From Niabella yanshanensis (GTDB taxonomy: Bacteria; Bacteroidota; Bacteroidia; Chitinophagales; Chitinophagaceae), in the NCBI RefSeq assembly GCF_034424215.1, contig NZ_CP139960.1, positions 62,001 through 126,000 on the forward strand: a stretch of 64,000 bases of DNA, written 5' to 3'. The translations under genes were made by a program, and so were the position numbers. The notes under the pieces were generated by a model. The model searched no databases. It worked only from the letters and a program-made list of their open reading frames with translations, and was not told the origin of the DNA. Every line of letters begins with the position of its first letter. Position 1 is the first letter of the stretch. Shown here one piece after another: positions 1 through 8,199 of this stretch.

Positions 1-1539
1 CTCAGGGATGCTAAAGCTACGGATACTTATATATTGAGAGGCGGGGGAACGGAAAGCTGGGAGCCGAAATTTACTTATCATGGTTTTCGTTTTGTAGAAG
101 TATCGGGTTTGCGAACACAACCTGATGTAAAAGATTTTTCGGGAAAAGTCGTCTATGATGACATACCTACTATCGGAACCTTTGAAACGTCTAATGAAAC
201 GATCAACGCCGTTTTTAAAAACGCCTATTGGACGATCCGCGGTAACTACAGGGGCATGCCTACCGATTGTCCGCAACGCGATGAAAGAGTAGCCTGGCTG
301 GGTGACAGGGTTATTAGCTCCTATGGCGAAAGTTTTATGTTCGACAACTCGCGCCTGTATGCAAAATGGCTGGAAGATATAGAAGACTCACAAAAAGAAA
401 ACGGCAGCATCCCTGATATTGCTCCCAGTTTCTGGGACCGCTATGCAGACAACGTAACGTACCCGAGTGCTTTTATTTTGATTCCTGAAATGTTACGCAG
501 GCAGTTTGGCGACGAACGGAGTTTCGTGAAGCTATATCCCGCCATGAAAAAATGGACATTATATATGTGGGATACTTATCGTGATAATGATCTTGTTTTG
601 AAAGATAATTATGGAGACTGGTGTGTGCCTCCCGAGTCATTAGAAATGATATGGACCCAGGATCCCAAGCGCATTACGGATGGCGGATTATTAGCATCGG
701 CTTACTATTACCACTGCCTGGGTTTGATGAAGCAGTATGCAGAAAGGCTGGGCTATACATCAGATGTACGAAACTTTGATGATATAGCGCAAAGAGTATT
801 AACGGCTTTTAATAAAAAGTTTTATAATGCAGGTTCCAAATCCTATGCTAATAATACCGTTACCGCCAACCTGTTACCTTTAAGTTTTGGAATGGTGCCT
901 GAGGAAGATAAGGCAGCCGTTTTTGCTAATATTCGTGCCCGCCTCAAAGATTTTAACGACCATGTTAATTCGGGTATCATCGGGGGTATGTGGTTGATGA
1001 GAGGTCTTAGTGATAATGGAGCCGCAGATCTGGCTTACAAGCTGGCTACCAATACTACCTATCCCAGCTGGGGATATATGGTAAAACAAGGGGCTACTAC
1101 CATCTGGGAGTTGTGGAATGGTGATGCTGCCAATCCTATGATGAATTCAGGCAACCACCAGATGTTGCTGGGAGATCTGATCGTATGGTACTATGAATAT
1201 CTGGCGGGTATCAAAACCGATGACAAAGAGGTCGCTTTCAAAAAAATCATTATGAACCCGGTATTTCCGGAAGGGCTTGATTTTGTAAAAGCCTCGTTGA
1301 ATACAAAGTATGGAGAAGTGAAAAGTCATTGGAAGAAAACTGCCGGTGCCCTGGAGTGGGAAATTACCATTCCTGCAAATACAACTGCCGAAGTAATACT
1401 ACCGGGAAATAAAACAGCTATTACAGAATCGGGCAAAGCTTTGTCAGGATCAGTATTGGAGAGGGCCAAAGAGGCAGCGACTGGTAAAACAGTGCTTACT
1501 TTAGGTTCCGGAACCTACAGTTTCGTAGTAAAAAGATAA
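1..1539 (+). CDS. Alpha-L-rhamnosidase, GH78 (3' part, open at left edge)
   Basis: Family GH78 enzymes hydrolyse terminal alpha-L-rhamnose from plant and microbial glycans, usually in the periplasm or at the cell surface. The frame is open from base 1, so about 512 C-terminal residues are visible and the true start, signal peptide and N-terminal beta domains lie outside. Direct signs are the end of the beta domain (WEPKFTYHGFRF), the family motif DCPQRDERVAWLGD at 265-306, which contains the expected general-acid Glu, the (alpha/alpha)6 barrel that follows, and GATTIWELWNGD at 1090-1125, which holds the second conserved Glu. The C-terminal 80 residues fit the usual beta-sandwich. It ends 9 bp before rhaT, so hydrolysis and rhamnose import are probably co-transcribed. 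Confidence 0.93.
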   Translation, partial: LRDAKATDTYILRGGGTESWEPKFTYHGFRFVEVSGLRTQPDVKDFSGKVVYDDIPTIGTFETSNETINAVFKNAYWTIRGNYRGMPTDCPQRDERVAWLGDRVISSYGESFMFDNSRLYAKWLEDIEDSQKENGSIPDIAPSFWDRYADNVTYPSAFILIPEMLRRQFGDERSFVKLYPAMKKWTLYMWDTYRDNDLVLKDNYGDWCVPPESLEMIWTQDPKRITDGGLLASAYYYHCLGLMKQYAERLGYTSDVRNFDDIAQRVLTAFNKKFYNAGSKSYANNTVTANLLPLSFGMVPEEDKAAVFANIRARLKDFNDHVNSGIIGGMWLMRGLSDNGAADLAYKLATNTTYPSWGYMVKQGATTIWELWNGDAANPMMNSGNHQMLLGDLIVWYYEYLAGIKTDDKEVAFKKIIMNPVFPEGLDFVKASLNTKYGEVKSHWKKTAGALEWEITIPANTTAEVILPGNKTAITESGKALSGSVLERAKEAATGKTVLTLGSGTYSFVVKR

Positions 1540-1548
1540 AAATATTAT

Positions 1549-2607
1549 ATGCAGGCAATTTTAGGAGTCGTATTTCATTTTTTGGGTGGATTTGCTTCAG
1601 GCAGCTTTTATATCCCGTATAAAAAGGTTAAGGGATGGGCCTGGGAATCGTACTGGATTACCGGGGGCATGTTTTCATGGCTCATAGTACCATTGGTGGC
1701 CGCGTATTTAACGGTACCCGGGTTTATGGATATTATTTTCAATACACCGGGAGATACTTTGTTCTGGACGTATTTCCTGGGAGCATTATGGGGCATCGGC
1801 GGTTTGACTTTCGGTCTGGCTATGCGTTATCTCGGTGTCTCATTAGGAATGTCGGTGGCGCTGGGTTTCTGTTCCGCCTTTGGTGCATTAATTCCCCCGA
1901 TTTACCTGGACATGACTTCATCTGATGAAGCAGGTTCTTTCTCAGCCATGCTGAATAGTACAGGTGGTTTGATAGTACTGCTTGGGGTAGTCGTATGCTT
2001 ATTAGGAATTGCTATTTGCGGAAAAGCAGGTATGCGGAAAGAAAAGGAGCTGTCGACCGATCAAAAGCAGGATGCTATTCAGGAATTTGATATTAAGAAA
2101 GGATTACTGGTTGCTGTGTTTTCGGGTATTTTAAGCGCTTGTATGAGTTTTGCCATTACCGCCGGTAAAGATATGGCCGTTGTGGCCGAGGCTGCAGGCG
2201 CCAACCCGCTCTTCCGGAATAATGTGATTTTCGTAGTAGTTATGTTGGGCGGCCTTACTACCAATTTTATATGGTGCATGATTCTCAACGCACGAAACAA
2301 AACTTTTACTGATTATAGAAATAAAAAGACACCGCTTCTGGGAAACTATATTTTTTCTGCTCTTGCAGGTACCACCTGGTTTTTACAGTATTTTTTTTAC
2401 GGAATGGGAGAAAGCAAACTAGGTAATGGCGCCAGTTCATGGATTTTACACATGGCTTTTATTATATTAGTGGCCAATGCCTGGGGAGTTGCTTTGAAAG
2501 AATGGAAAGGGGTAAGTAAAAGGACAAGGTATACCATTATAGCGGGTATTGCGGCGATTATTCTGTCCGTTGTTATAGTCGGATACGGTAACTCCCTTAA
2601 TAACTAA
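1549..2607 (+). CDS. rhaT: L-rhamnose/proton symporter RhaT
   Basis: Imports L-rhamnose across the inner membrane with protons. The 352-residue product has about ten hydrophobic segments and the family N-terminus: GSFYIPYKKVKGWAWE corresponds to the FYAPFKKVKKWSWE region of E. coli RhaT, followed by an S-W-x-x-x-P segment. The length equals the usual family length of about 345. It sits 9 bp after the GH78 gene and 26 bp before an FGGY kinase, which fits a rhamnose uptake operon. No isomerase or rhamnulose-phosphate aldolase is visible; they could lie upstream of the window. Confidence 0.93.
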   Translation: MQAILGVVFHFLGGFASGSFYIPYKKVKGWAWESYWITGGMFSWLIVPLVAAYLTVPGFMDIIFNTPGDTLFWTYFLGALWGIGGLTFGLAMRYLGVSLGMSVALGFCSAFGALIPPIYLDMTSSDEAGSFSAMLNSTGGLIVLLGVVVCLLGIAICGKAGMRKEKELSTDQKQDAIQEFDIKKGLLVAVFSGILSACMSFAITAGKDMAVVAEAAGANPLFRNNVIFVVVMLGGLTTNFIWCMILNARNKTFTDYRNKKTPLLGNYIFSALAGTTWFLQYFFYGMGESKLGNGASSWILHMAFIILVANAWGVALKEWKGVSKRTRYTIIAGIAAIILSVVIVGYGNSLNN

Positions 2608-2633
2608 GCCGCGTTTTTTAAAAGAGTGTCAGT

Positions 2634-4052
2634 ATGAGAAAGAGAATTCCAGTTGTCGCCGTTTTTGATATCGGTAAAACGAATAAAAAATTATTGGTTT
2701 TCGACGGTGATTATAATGTGTTAATGGAGGAAGTTACCTGTTTTAATGAAATAACAGATGATGAGGGCTTTCCCTGTGAGGATATCGGCGCTCTTTCCAA
2801 ATGGATACTTCGTGAGTTCCAACAATTAAAGCGGTCTGAAGAATATCAGTTAAAGGCGGTTAATTTCTCCACTTACGGCGCCTCGCTGGTATATATTAAC
2901 GAAGATGGAGAAAGGGTAGGCTACCTATATAATTATTTAAAACCTTACCCAAAGGAGCTCATGGATCATTTCCTCTCGGCCAGGGGCGGTATGGCACGCT
3001 TTTCCGAGGATACCAGTTCCCCGGTGATGGGACATTTAAACGCCGGACTCCAGTTATACTGGCTGAAGCACCAGAAAGCTGAACTATACAATAGCGTAGC
3101 CACTGCGCTCCATTTACCGCAGTATCTTAGTTACTTAATCACTGGTCAACGCAAAGCGGAATTAACCAGCCTGGGCTGTCATTCGGTGATGTGGGACTTT
3201 GATAAGATGAGCTATCATAGCTGGTTGCAGGAGGAAGAGCTATGTCCCCGGCTCGCTGCAGTTGCAAAGGGTAGTGAAGTGATTAGTTGCCTTAACGAGT
3301 TTACAGGGGAAGACATATGGGTTGGAACAGGTTTGCATGATAGTTCTGCTGCTGTTAACCCCTATTTGAGCAGGTTTAAAGATCCTTTCATGATCATTTC
3401 TACCGGCACCTGGGTCATTTGCATGAACCCTTTTAACAGTGAGCTACCCGAATCCGATGAATTGGAAAAGGGCTGTTTAAGTTATCTCACCTACCAGGGT
3501 GCCCCCATTAAAACCACTATGTTATTTGCCGGGAATGATCATGACACCCAGGTGAAAAGGATAACACAGCACTTTTCTATCGATGAAGCTTATCCGAAGA
3601 CGATGATCTATGATGCCGGCGTTATAGAACAGTTAGAAAAGAAAGGCTTTCACCTGGCCTCAAAGCATGGAGAAGCAGATCTGGTAAGTGCAACTACGCC
3701 CTGCCTTTTTAACAGGAGAGATTTGTTTTCTTTTGATTCTCCTGAGCAGGCCTATCACCAATTGCTTATCGATTTAGTAATACAACAAAAGGCTTCAGCT
3801 GATATGGTTCTGCAAAATAGTGAGCTTGATAATATATATGTCGATGGAGGATTTTGTAAGAATAAAATTTATATGCAATTGCTGGCTAATATGTTTTCAA
3901 CCAAAAATGTATTTGCAACATCCATGACGCAGGGTACAGCCCTGGGCGCCGCCCTGGCAATACATGAAAGCTGGAACGGCAATCAGTTGGCTGAAAACCT
4001 GATAAGCCTGAAAAGATGGATTGCAAACACCGATAGGTTAGTGAACCGATAG
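2634..4052 (+). CDS. FGGY-family carbohydrate kinase, probably rhamnulokinase-like
   Basis: ATP-dependent kinase of the FGGY (xylulokinase/rhamnulokinase/fuculokinase) group, cytoplasmic, 472 residues. Visible motifs are the first phosphate motif FDIGKTNKK (residues 11-19), the GTGLHDSSAA segment (231-240) with the likely catalytic base Asp236, STGTW (256-260) and the adenosine motif YVDGGFCKN (402-410). Its place directly after rhaT suggests rhamnulose as substrate, but fuculose or another ketose is possible because sequence alone does not fix specificity in this family. A strong terminator follows 110 bp downstream, ending the GH78-rhaT-kinase unit. Confidence 0.85.
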   Translation: MRKRIPVVAVFDIGKTNKKLLVFDGDYNVLMEEVTCFNEITDDEGFPCEDIGALSKWILREFQQLKRSEEYQLKAVNFSTYGASLVYINEDGERVGYLYNYLKPYPKELMDHFLSARGGMARFSEDTSSPVMGHLNAGLQLYWLKHQKAELYNSVATALHLPQYLSYLITGQRKAELTSLGCHSVMWDFDKMSYHSWLQEEELCPRLAAVAKGSEVISCLNEFTGEDIWVGTGLHDSSAAVNPYLSRFKDPFMIISTGTWVICMNPFNSELPESDELEKGCLSYLTYQGAPIKTTMLFAGNDHDTQVKRITQHFSIDEAYPKTMIYDAGVIEQLEKKGFHLASKHGEADLVSATTPCLFNRRDLFSFDSPEQAYHQLLIDLVIQQKASADMVLQNSELDNIYVDGGFCKNKIYMQLLANMFSTKNVFATSMTQGTALGAALAIHESWNGNQLAENLISLKRWIANTDRLVNR

Positions 4053-4162
4053 TGTCTTTGTTCCATGTGATAAGTACAGTACAGGCACCTCTATATCCTT
4101 GAATATGGCAGATTATTTAGCGCTGCCAACAATAAAAGTAATTCAGCGAAAACTCAACAAAG

Positions 4163-4192
4163 TGACTGTCCGGTAAAGGACGGTCATTTTTT
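4163..4192 (+). terminator. Rho-independent terminator after the rhamnose operon
   Basis: Nine-base-pair stem (TGACTGTCC / GGACGGTCA, one G-U pair), six-base loop GGTAAA, then six T. It separates the kinase gene from the symporter gene. Confidence 0.85.
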
Positions 4193-4271
4193 ATTAACGC
4201 CTGTGACCAACCAGGACAATATTCTACACCAATGTGAAAATATACTATAACGAATGCGACGGTTGTATAAG

Positions 4272-4279
4272 TAGGTTTG
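4272..4279 (+). promoter_or_regulatory. Bacteroidota-type -7 promoter element (TAGGTTTG)
   Basis: Matches the TAnnTTTG consensus 22 bp before the symporter ATG and downstream of the preceding terminator. No clear TTTG-like -33 element is seen at the usual distance, so the promoter may need an activator. Confidence 0.5.
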
Positions 4280-4301
4280 CTTTGTTCGATTGCTGATTTA
4301 A

Positions 4302-5876
4302 ATGACCGATATGCAAACCTTGCCTGTTATAGATATAGTTGTAATCCTTATATACCTGGCGGCCATGGTATATGTAGGATATTTTTTTTCAAGAAAGAAT
4401 AAAAGCCAGGACCAGTTTACCAAGGCATCCGGCCATATTCCCGGGTGGGCCATCGGTCTGTCCATCTATGCCACTTTCCTCAGTAGTAATACCTTCCTTG
4501 GTGTGCCCGGTAAAGCTTTTGGCGCTAACTGGAATGCCTTTGCGTTTAGTCTTTCCATGCCATTGGCAGCCTGGGTTGCCGTAAAATATTTTATACCATT
4601 TTACCGCAGGACGGGCGAAATATCTGCTTATACGAATCTCGAAAAGCGGTTCGGTCCCTGGGCAAGAACTTATGCCGTGGTGTGTTTTATATTTACGCAG
4701 ATCGCGCGCATGGGATCTATTTTCTTTGGCCTTTCCCTGACTTTGCAGGCCCTGACCGGCTATGATATGAAAATGATCATGCTGATTGTTGGGATATGTA
4801 TCATTCTTTACACAGTAATGGGCGGTATCGAAGCCGTAATATGGACAGAAGTGGTACAGGGTATTCTAAAAACGATAGGGGCCATACTCATTGTTTATCT
4901 CGTCGTGTCCCATGTAGATGGTGGCTTTGGAAAGATATGGGATCTGGGTAAGGCTGATGAAAAGTTTAGCCTGGGTAATTTATCTCCGGACTTTACTTCG
5001 TCTTCCTTTTGGGTAGTTCTGCTTTATGGCTTTTTTATGAACCTGAACAATTTTGGTATGGATCAGAACTATGTGCAGCGCTATCATACAGCTACCTCTC
5101 AGAAAGAAGCCGCTAAGTCAATATGGCTCTGTGTATGGATCTATATACCAGCCTCTCTTTTATTCTTTGTTATTGGCTCCTGCCTGTATGCTTACTACCA
5201 GCTTAACCCCGACTTGTTAGAACCTATACGTATGCAAACTGCTATAGAGCGGCTGGGAGCGGACGCTGGAGAGCACCAGGTAAGGGCACTTGCCGCAACA
5301 CTGCAACCAGCGGACTTCGGCGATAAGGTGATGCCGAATTTTATGGTAACGATGATCCCTGCCGGTTTATTAGGACTGATCATTTCTGCGATACTTTCTG
5401 CCGGTATGAGTACCATCAGTTCAGGTATGAACGCCTCTGCTACCGTATTTGCTGAAGATGTTTACAAAAGATATATCAACAGGAATGTTACCGAAAAACA
5501 GGGACTTCGTTTGCTGCATACCGGTACGGTTGTTTTTGGTTTATTAGGAATGATTGCCGGCGTGCTGATGATTGGAGTAAAAAGTGTTCTGGATATCTGG
5601 TGGCAACTGTCAGGAATATTTGCAGGGGGCATGCTGGGACTTTTTTTACTGGGTATTGTCTCCAAACGTACTGGTAATCATGCAGCGCTGATTGCTACCA
5701 TTACAGGTATACTGGTGATTCTCTGGATGACTTTTTCTTACCTGCTTCCCGATAGCTACGCTTCGCTACGTAACCCGCTTCATGCCAATATGATCATGGT
5801 GGTAGGTACGCTGGTGATTTTCCTGGTTGGCCTCCTGTTTACGCGGAAGAAGAAAGCCCCGGTTAAGGTTAGTTAA
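4302..5876 (+). CDS. Sodium/solute symporter family (SSS) transporter
   Basis: Inner-membrane secondary transporter of the SSS/SSF family, 524 residues with about 13 hydrophobic helices. The N-terminus (DIVVILIYLAAMVYVGYFFS) is the classic first helix. The family loop with MDQNYVQRYHTA lies near residue 254, and the sodium-site region LSAGMSTISSGMNA follows later. Members carry sugars, sialic acid, inositol or amino acids; the substrate cannot be read from sequence. It lies 40 bp before a DHDPS-family aldolase, a pairing seen with sugar-acid or sialic-acid catabolism. It is separated from rhaT by a terminator and has its own promoter candidate, so it may serve a different substrate. Confidence 0.9.
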   Translation: MTDMQTLPVIDIVVILIYLAAMVYVGYFFSRKNKSQDQFTKASGHIPGWAIGLSIYATFLSSNTFLGVPGKAFGANWNAFAFSLSMPLAAWVAVKYFIPFYRRTGEISAYTNLEKRFGPWARTYAVVCFIFTQIARMGSIFFGLSLTLQALTGYDMKMIMLIVGICIILYTVMGGIEAVIWTEVVQGILKTIGAILIVYLVVSHVDGGFGKIWDLGKADEKFSLGNLSPDFTSSSFWVVLLYGFFMNLNNFGMDQNYVQRYHTATSQKEAAKSIWLCVWIYIPASLLFFVIGSCLYAYYQLNPDLLEPIRMQTAIERLGADAGEHQVRALAATLQPADFGDKVMPNFMVTMIPAGLLGLIISAILSAGMSTISSGMNASATVFAEDVYKRYINRNVTEKQGLRLLHTGTVVFGLLGMIAGVLMIGVKSVLDIWWQLSGIFAGGMLGLFLLGIVSKRTGNHAALIATITGILVILWMTFSYLLPDSYASLRNPLHANMIMVVGTLVIFLVGLLFTRKKKAPVKVS

Positions 5877-5916
5877 ATCCCTGGCTATTTGTAATTATTT
5901 ACTTTAATCTATTAAA

Positions 5917-6843
5917 ATGATAACAGAAAAAAAATTTGTTCCTGTAATGCTCACGCCGTTCGATGAAAGCGGGGCTATCGATTATGACGCGTTGACATCA
6001 ATTACTCTTTATTATCTGGATGCGGGTGCGAAAGGACTATTTGCCAACTGCCAGTCAAGTGAGATGTTTGACCTCAGCCCGAAGGAACGACTTCAGGTGA
6101 TTGCTCATGTGGTTCGCATTACAGAGGGCAGGCTGCCGGTGGTAGCAGCCGGTAATTTTGGAGCAACTCTTAGCGAGCAGGCAGAATTTATAAAGCAGGT
6201 TTATAGCTTGGGCGTACAGGCCGTGATATTGCTGACCAACCAATTGGTAAAGGCAAATGAGCCGGAAGAAGTACTGGAAGCGAATATTATGGAGTTATTT
6301 TCCCTTACAGGGGCGATCCCTGTTGGCTTTTATGAATGCCCCGTACCGTATAAGATAATATTGTCCCCCGCATTACTGGCCCGGTTGGCCGGTACAGGCA
6401 GGGTGACCTATCATAAAGATACCTGTCTGGATTTAGCTGAAGTGGAAAAGAAAAATGAGTTGACCCAAACCCAGCCAGATTTTGGATTGTATGATGCTTA
6501 TATGGCACATGCAGTGGATTCTTTAAAAGCAGGCTCAGCAGGGCTTTCCTGTATACAGGGAAATTATTTCCCCGAACTGGTTGTATGGTTATGTAACAAT
6601 TACAACAACCGGGAGCTAACCGGCGATGTAAAGAGGGTACAGCAGTTTTTTATCGATGAAATGCAGGTCATGCATGAAGATTATCCCATAGCGGCGAAAT
6701 ATTTTCTGCAAAAACGAGGGCTGCCTATGAGCACTTACGTACGGAAGAAAGGGAATACGGCGGTGTCAGAAACTACCGTAGAACGTATGGATCAATTGTA
6801 TAACAGGTATCATGCACTCGCCCGGAACCTCTCTATCCTTTAA
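5917..6843 (+). CDS. DHDPS/NAL-family aldolase (2-keto acid lyase)
   Basis: Cytoplasmic class I aldolase fold of the dihydrodipicolinate synthase/N-acetylneuraminate lyase family, 308 residues. The Schiff-base lysine is Lys167 in YHKDTC and the catalytic tyrosine is Tyr139 in GFYECP; their spacing of 28 equals that of Tyr133/Lys161 in E. coli DapA. The usual GTTGE substrate loop is replaced by NCQSSE (about residues 44-49), which argues against lysine biosynthesis and for a sugar-acid substrate. Partnered with the SSS transporter 40 bp upstream and followed by a terminator. It could be a 2-keto-3-deoxy-sugar-acid aldolase; this is inference. Confidence 0.85.
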   Translation: MITEKKFVPVMLTPFDESGAIDYDALTSITLYYLDAGAKGLFANCQSSEMFDLSPKERLQVIAHVVRITEGRLPVVAAGNFGATLSEQAEFIKQVYSLGVQAVILLTNQLVKANEPEEVLEANIMELFSLTGAIPVGFYECPVPYKIILSPALLARLAGTGRVTYHKDTCLDLAEVEKKNELTQTQPDFGLYDAYMAHAVDSLKAGSAGLSCIQGNYFPELVVWLCNNYNNRELTGDVKRVQQFFIDEMQVMHEDYPIAAKYFLQKRGLPMSTYVRKKGNTAVSETTVERMDQLYNRYHALARNLSIL

Positions 6844-6866
6844 CCCCGCCTCTTATTTTTGAATAT

Positions 6867-6897
6867 AGCACAGTCCACGCAGGGGCTGTGCTTTTTT
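6867..6897 (+). terminator. Rho-independent terminator after the aldolase gene
   Basis: Ten-base-pair stem (AGCACAGTCC / GGGCTGTGCT, one G-U), six-base loop, then a T run. A TTG at 6896 lies inside this structure and so cannot be the start of the next gene. Confidence 0.9.
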
Positions 6898-6949
6898 GTT
6901 AAAAATAAGCGGACGGGGGATGCTTTTAGCGCAATATTTACTTTACCCG

Positions 6950-6957
6950 TATTTTTG
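6950..6957 (+). promoter_or_regulatory. -7 promoter element of lacI (TATTTTTG)
   Basis: Perfect TAnnTTTG match placed 20 bp before the TTG start of the LacI gene, giving a leader of only some 15 nt. Its last three bases overlap the LacI operator candidate at 6955-6974, which suggests autorepression. Confidence 0.6.
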
Positions 6958-6974
6958 CACAAACGATATCGCAA
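6955..6974 (+). promoter_or_regulatory. LacI-type operator, copy 1 (autoregulatory)
   Basis: TTGCACAAACGATATCGCAA, an imperfect palindrome with the central AACG core typical of LacI/GalR-family sites. It matches copy 2 at 8149-8168 in 17 of 20 positions. It overlaps the -7 element and probable transcription start of the LacI gene. Confidence 0.7.
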
Positions 6975-6976
6975 TT

Positions 6977-8023
6977 TTGAAAAATACAACCATTAAAACG
7001 ATTGCCCAAGTAACCAGTTTGTCGCTTACCACGGTATCGAGGGTATTAAATGGCTCAGCAAAAAAATACAGGATCAGCGAGGAAACGCAAAAGCTGGTGC
7101 TGAAGGCGGCAGCGAAACTCAACTACGCACCTAACCGGGCAGCAGTAAGCCTTCGGCTGAAGCGAAGCTTTTCGGTAGGGTTGGTCATACCCACGCTCTC
7201 CAATCCCTATTTTGCAGATGTTGCCAGCATGGTTAGTCATGCCTTAAGAGCTAAAGGCTATTCAGTGGTATTGATGGACTGTGATGAAGATGAAAACTCA
7301 GAGGTAGAAGCGGTAAGGCTATTGGTTGCGCAAAATATAGAAGGCGTTATCATTATCCCATCGGGGGCAGCAAGTGCCCATATAGATACGCTGCTTCAGA
7401 GAAAGATACCCGTAATAAGTATTGACCGTTATCATGAAGATATACCGGTATCATATGTGGCAACTCATCATTATGAGGGGGCTTATGATATAACGAAGTA
7501 CCTGTTACAGGCAGGCCATAAAAGAATTGCATGCCTGCAGGGAAGCAATTCGGTGGTGTCGAATAATTTAAGGGTGAAAGGATACACAGATGCCATGAAA
7601 GCTGCGGGCTGTTCTGTTTTCAGCGTTGCGGGTAACAGTTTTACCAGCGAAAGCGGATATATTGAAACCAAGTTGCTACTGCAAAAAAAAGACCGGCCCA
7701 CTGCAATTTTCGCGTTAAGCGATACCATCCTGCTGGGGGCATTAAAAGCATTGGAAGAGGATGATGTCCGTGTACCGGAAGATATGTCTGTGGTGACATT
7801 TGATAATTCCTCCTATCTTGATTTCCTGGCCTGCCCTATTACCAGTGTTGCGCAACCGGTAAATGATATTGCCAACATTTCCATCAAGATTTTATTGGAG
7901 CAGATTGAAGCCCATTTAAAAGGCACAGAAGTGCAACAGATGAAGCTGTTGATCAATCCCTCGGTGGTCTACCGGAAATCAGTAAAAAAAATAGGCAAAG
8001 GGCGCCCGGGCAGGCTTGTATAA
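6977..8023 (+). CDS. LacI/GalR-family transcriptional regulator of the ribose/nucleoside locus
   Basis: DNA-binding repressor with an N-terminal LacI helix-turn-helix (residues 5-27, with LSLTTVSRVLNG as recognition region), hinge helix near 50-60, and a periplasmic-binding-protein-like sensor domain from IPTLSNPYFADVA to the C-terminus. I use the TTG at 6977, giving 348 residues, because it places the helix-turn-helix at the usual distance from the start; the TTG at 6896 would begin inside the upstream terminator. A palindromic site lies on its own promoter and a near-identical one before the downstream ribokinase gene, so it probably controls both. The ligand is likely ribose or a ribose derivative (inference). 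Confidence 0.9.
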   Translation: MKNTTIKTIAQVTSLSLTTVSRVLNGSAKKYRISEETQKLVLKAAAKLNYAPNRAAVSLRLKRSFSVGLVIPTLSNPYFADVASMVSHALRAKGYSVVLMDCDEDENSEVEAVRLLVAQNIEGVIIIPSGAASAHIDTLLQRKIPVISIDRYHEDIPVSYVATHHYEGAYDITKYLLQAGHKRIACLQGSNSVVSNNLRVKGYTDAMKAAGCSVFSVAGNSFTSESGYIETKLLLQKKDRPTAIFALSDTILLGALKALEEDDVRVPEDMSVVTFDNSSYLDFLACPITSVAQPVNDIANISIKILLEQIEAHLKGTEVQQMKLLINPSVVYRKSVKKIGKGRPGRLV

Positions 8024-8148
8024 AATTTTCATTTCTGTATACTATTTTATCATGTTTATTTTTAAATACACTGATATTCAATTGTTTGAAAGTTACTTGT
8101 TTCTTTCAGTCCGACGCTGGCGCCTGCCAATGGAAAAATTTTCATAAT

Positions 8149-8168
8149 TTGCGCTAACGTTATCGCAA
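8149..8168 (+). promoter_or_regulatory. LacI-type operator, copy 2 (ribokinase operon)
   Basis: TTGCGCTAACGTTATCGCAA, a 20-bp palindrome broken at one symmetric pair, with the perfect core TAACGTTA. It lies 31 bp before the ribokinase ATG. Its left edge is the TTTG of a near-consensus -7 element (ATAATTTG at 8144-8151), so a bound repressor would cover the promoter as at copy 1. Confidence 0.75.
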
Positions 8169-8199
8169 AAAGCCCGAACGATTTCTAAATGCTTAAAAT

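Noticed and set aside
6896-6976. Longer LacI start at TTG 6896
   Set aside because: It lies in a terminator T run and upstream of the promoter and operator; the helix-turn-helix begins normally from 6977.
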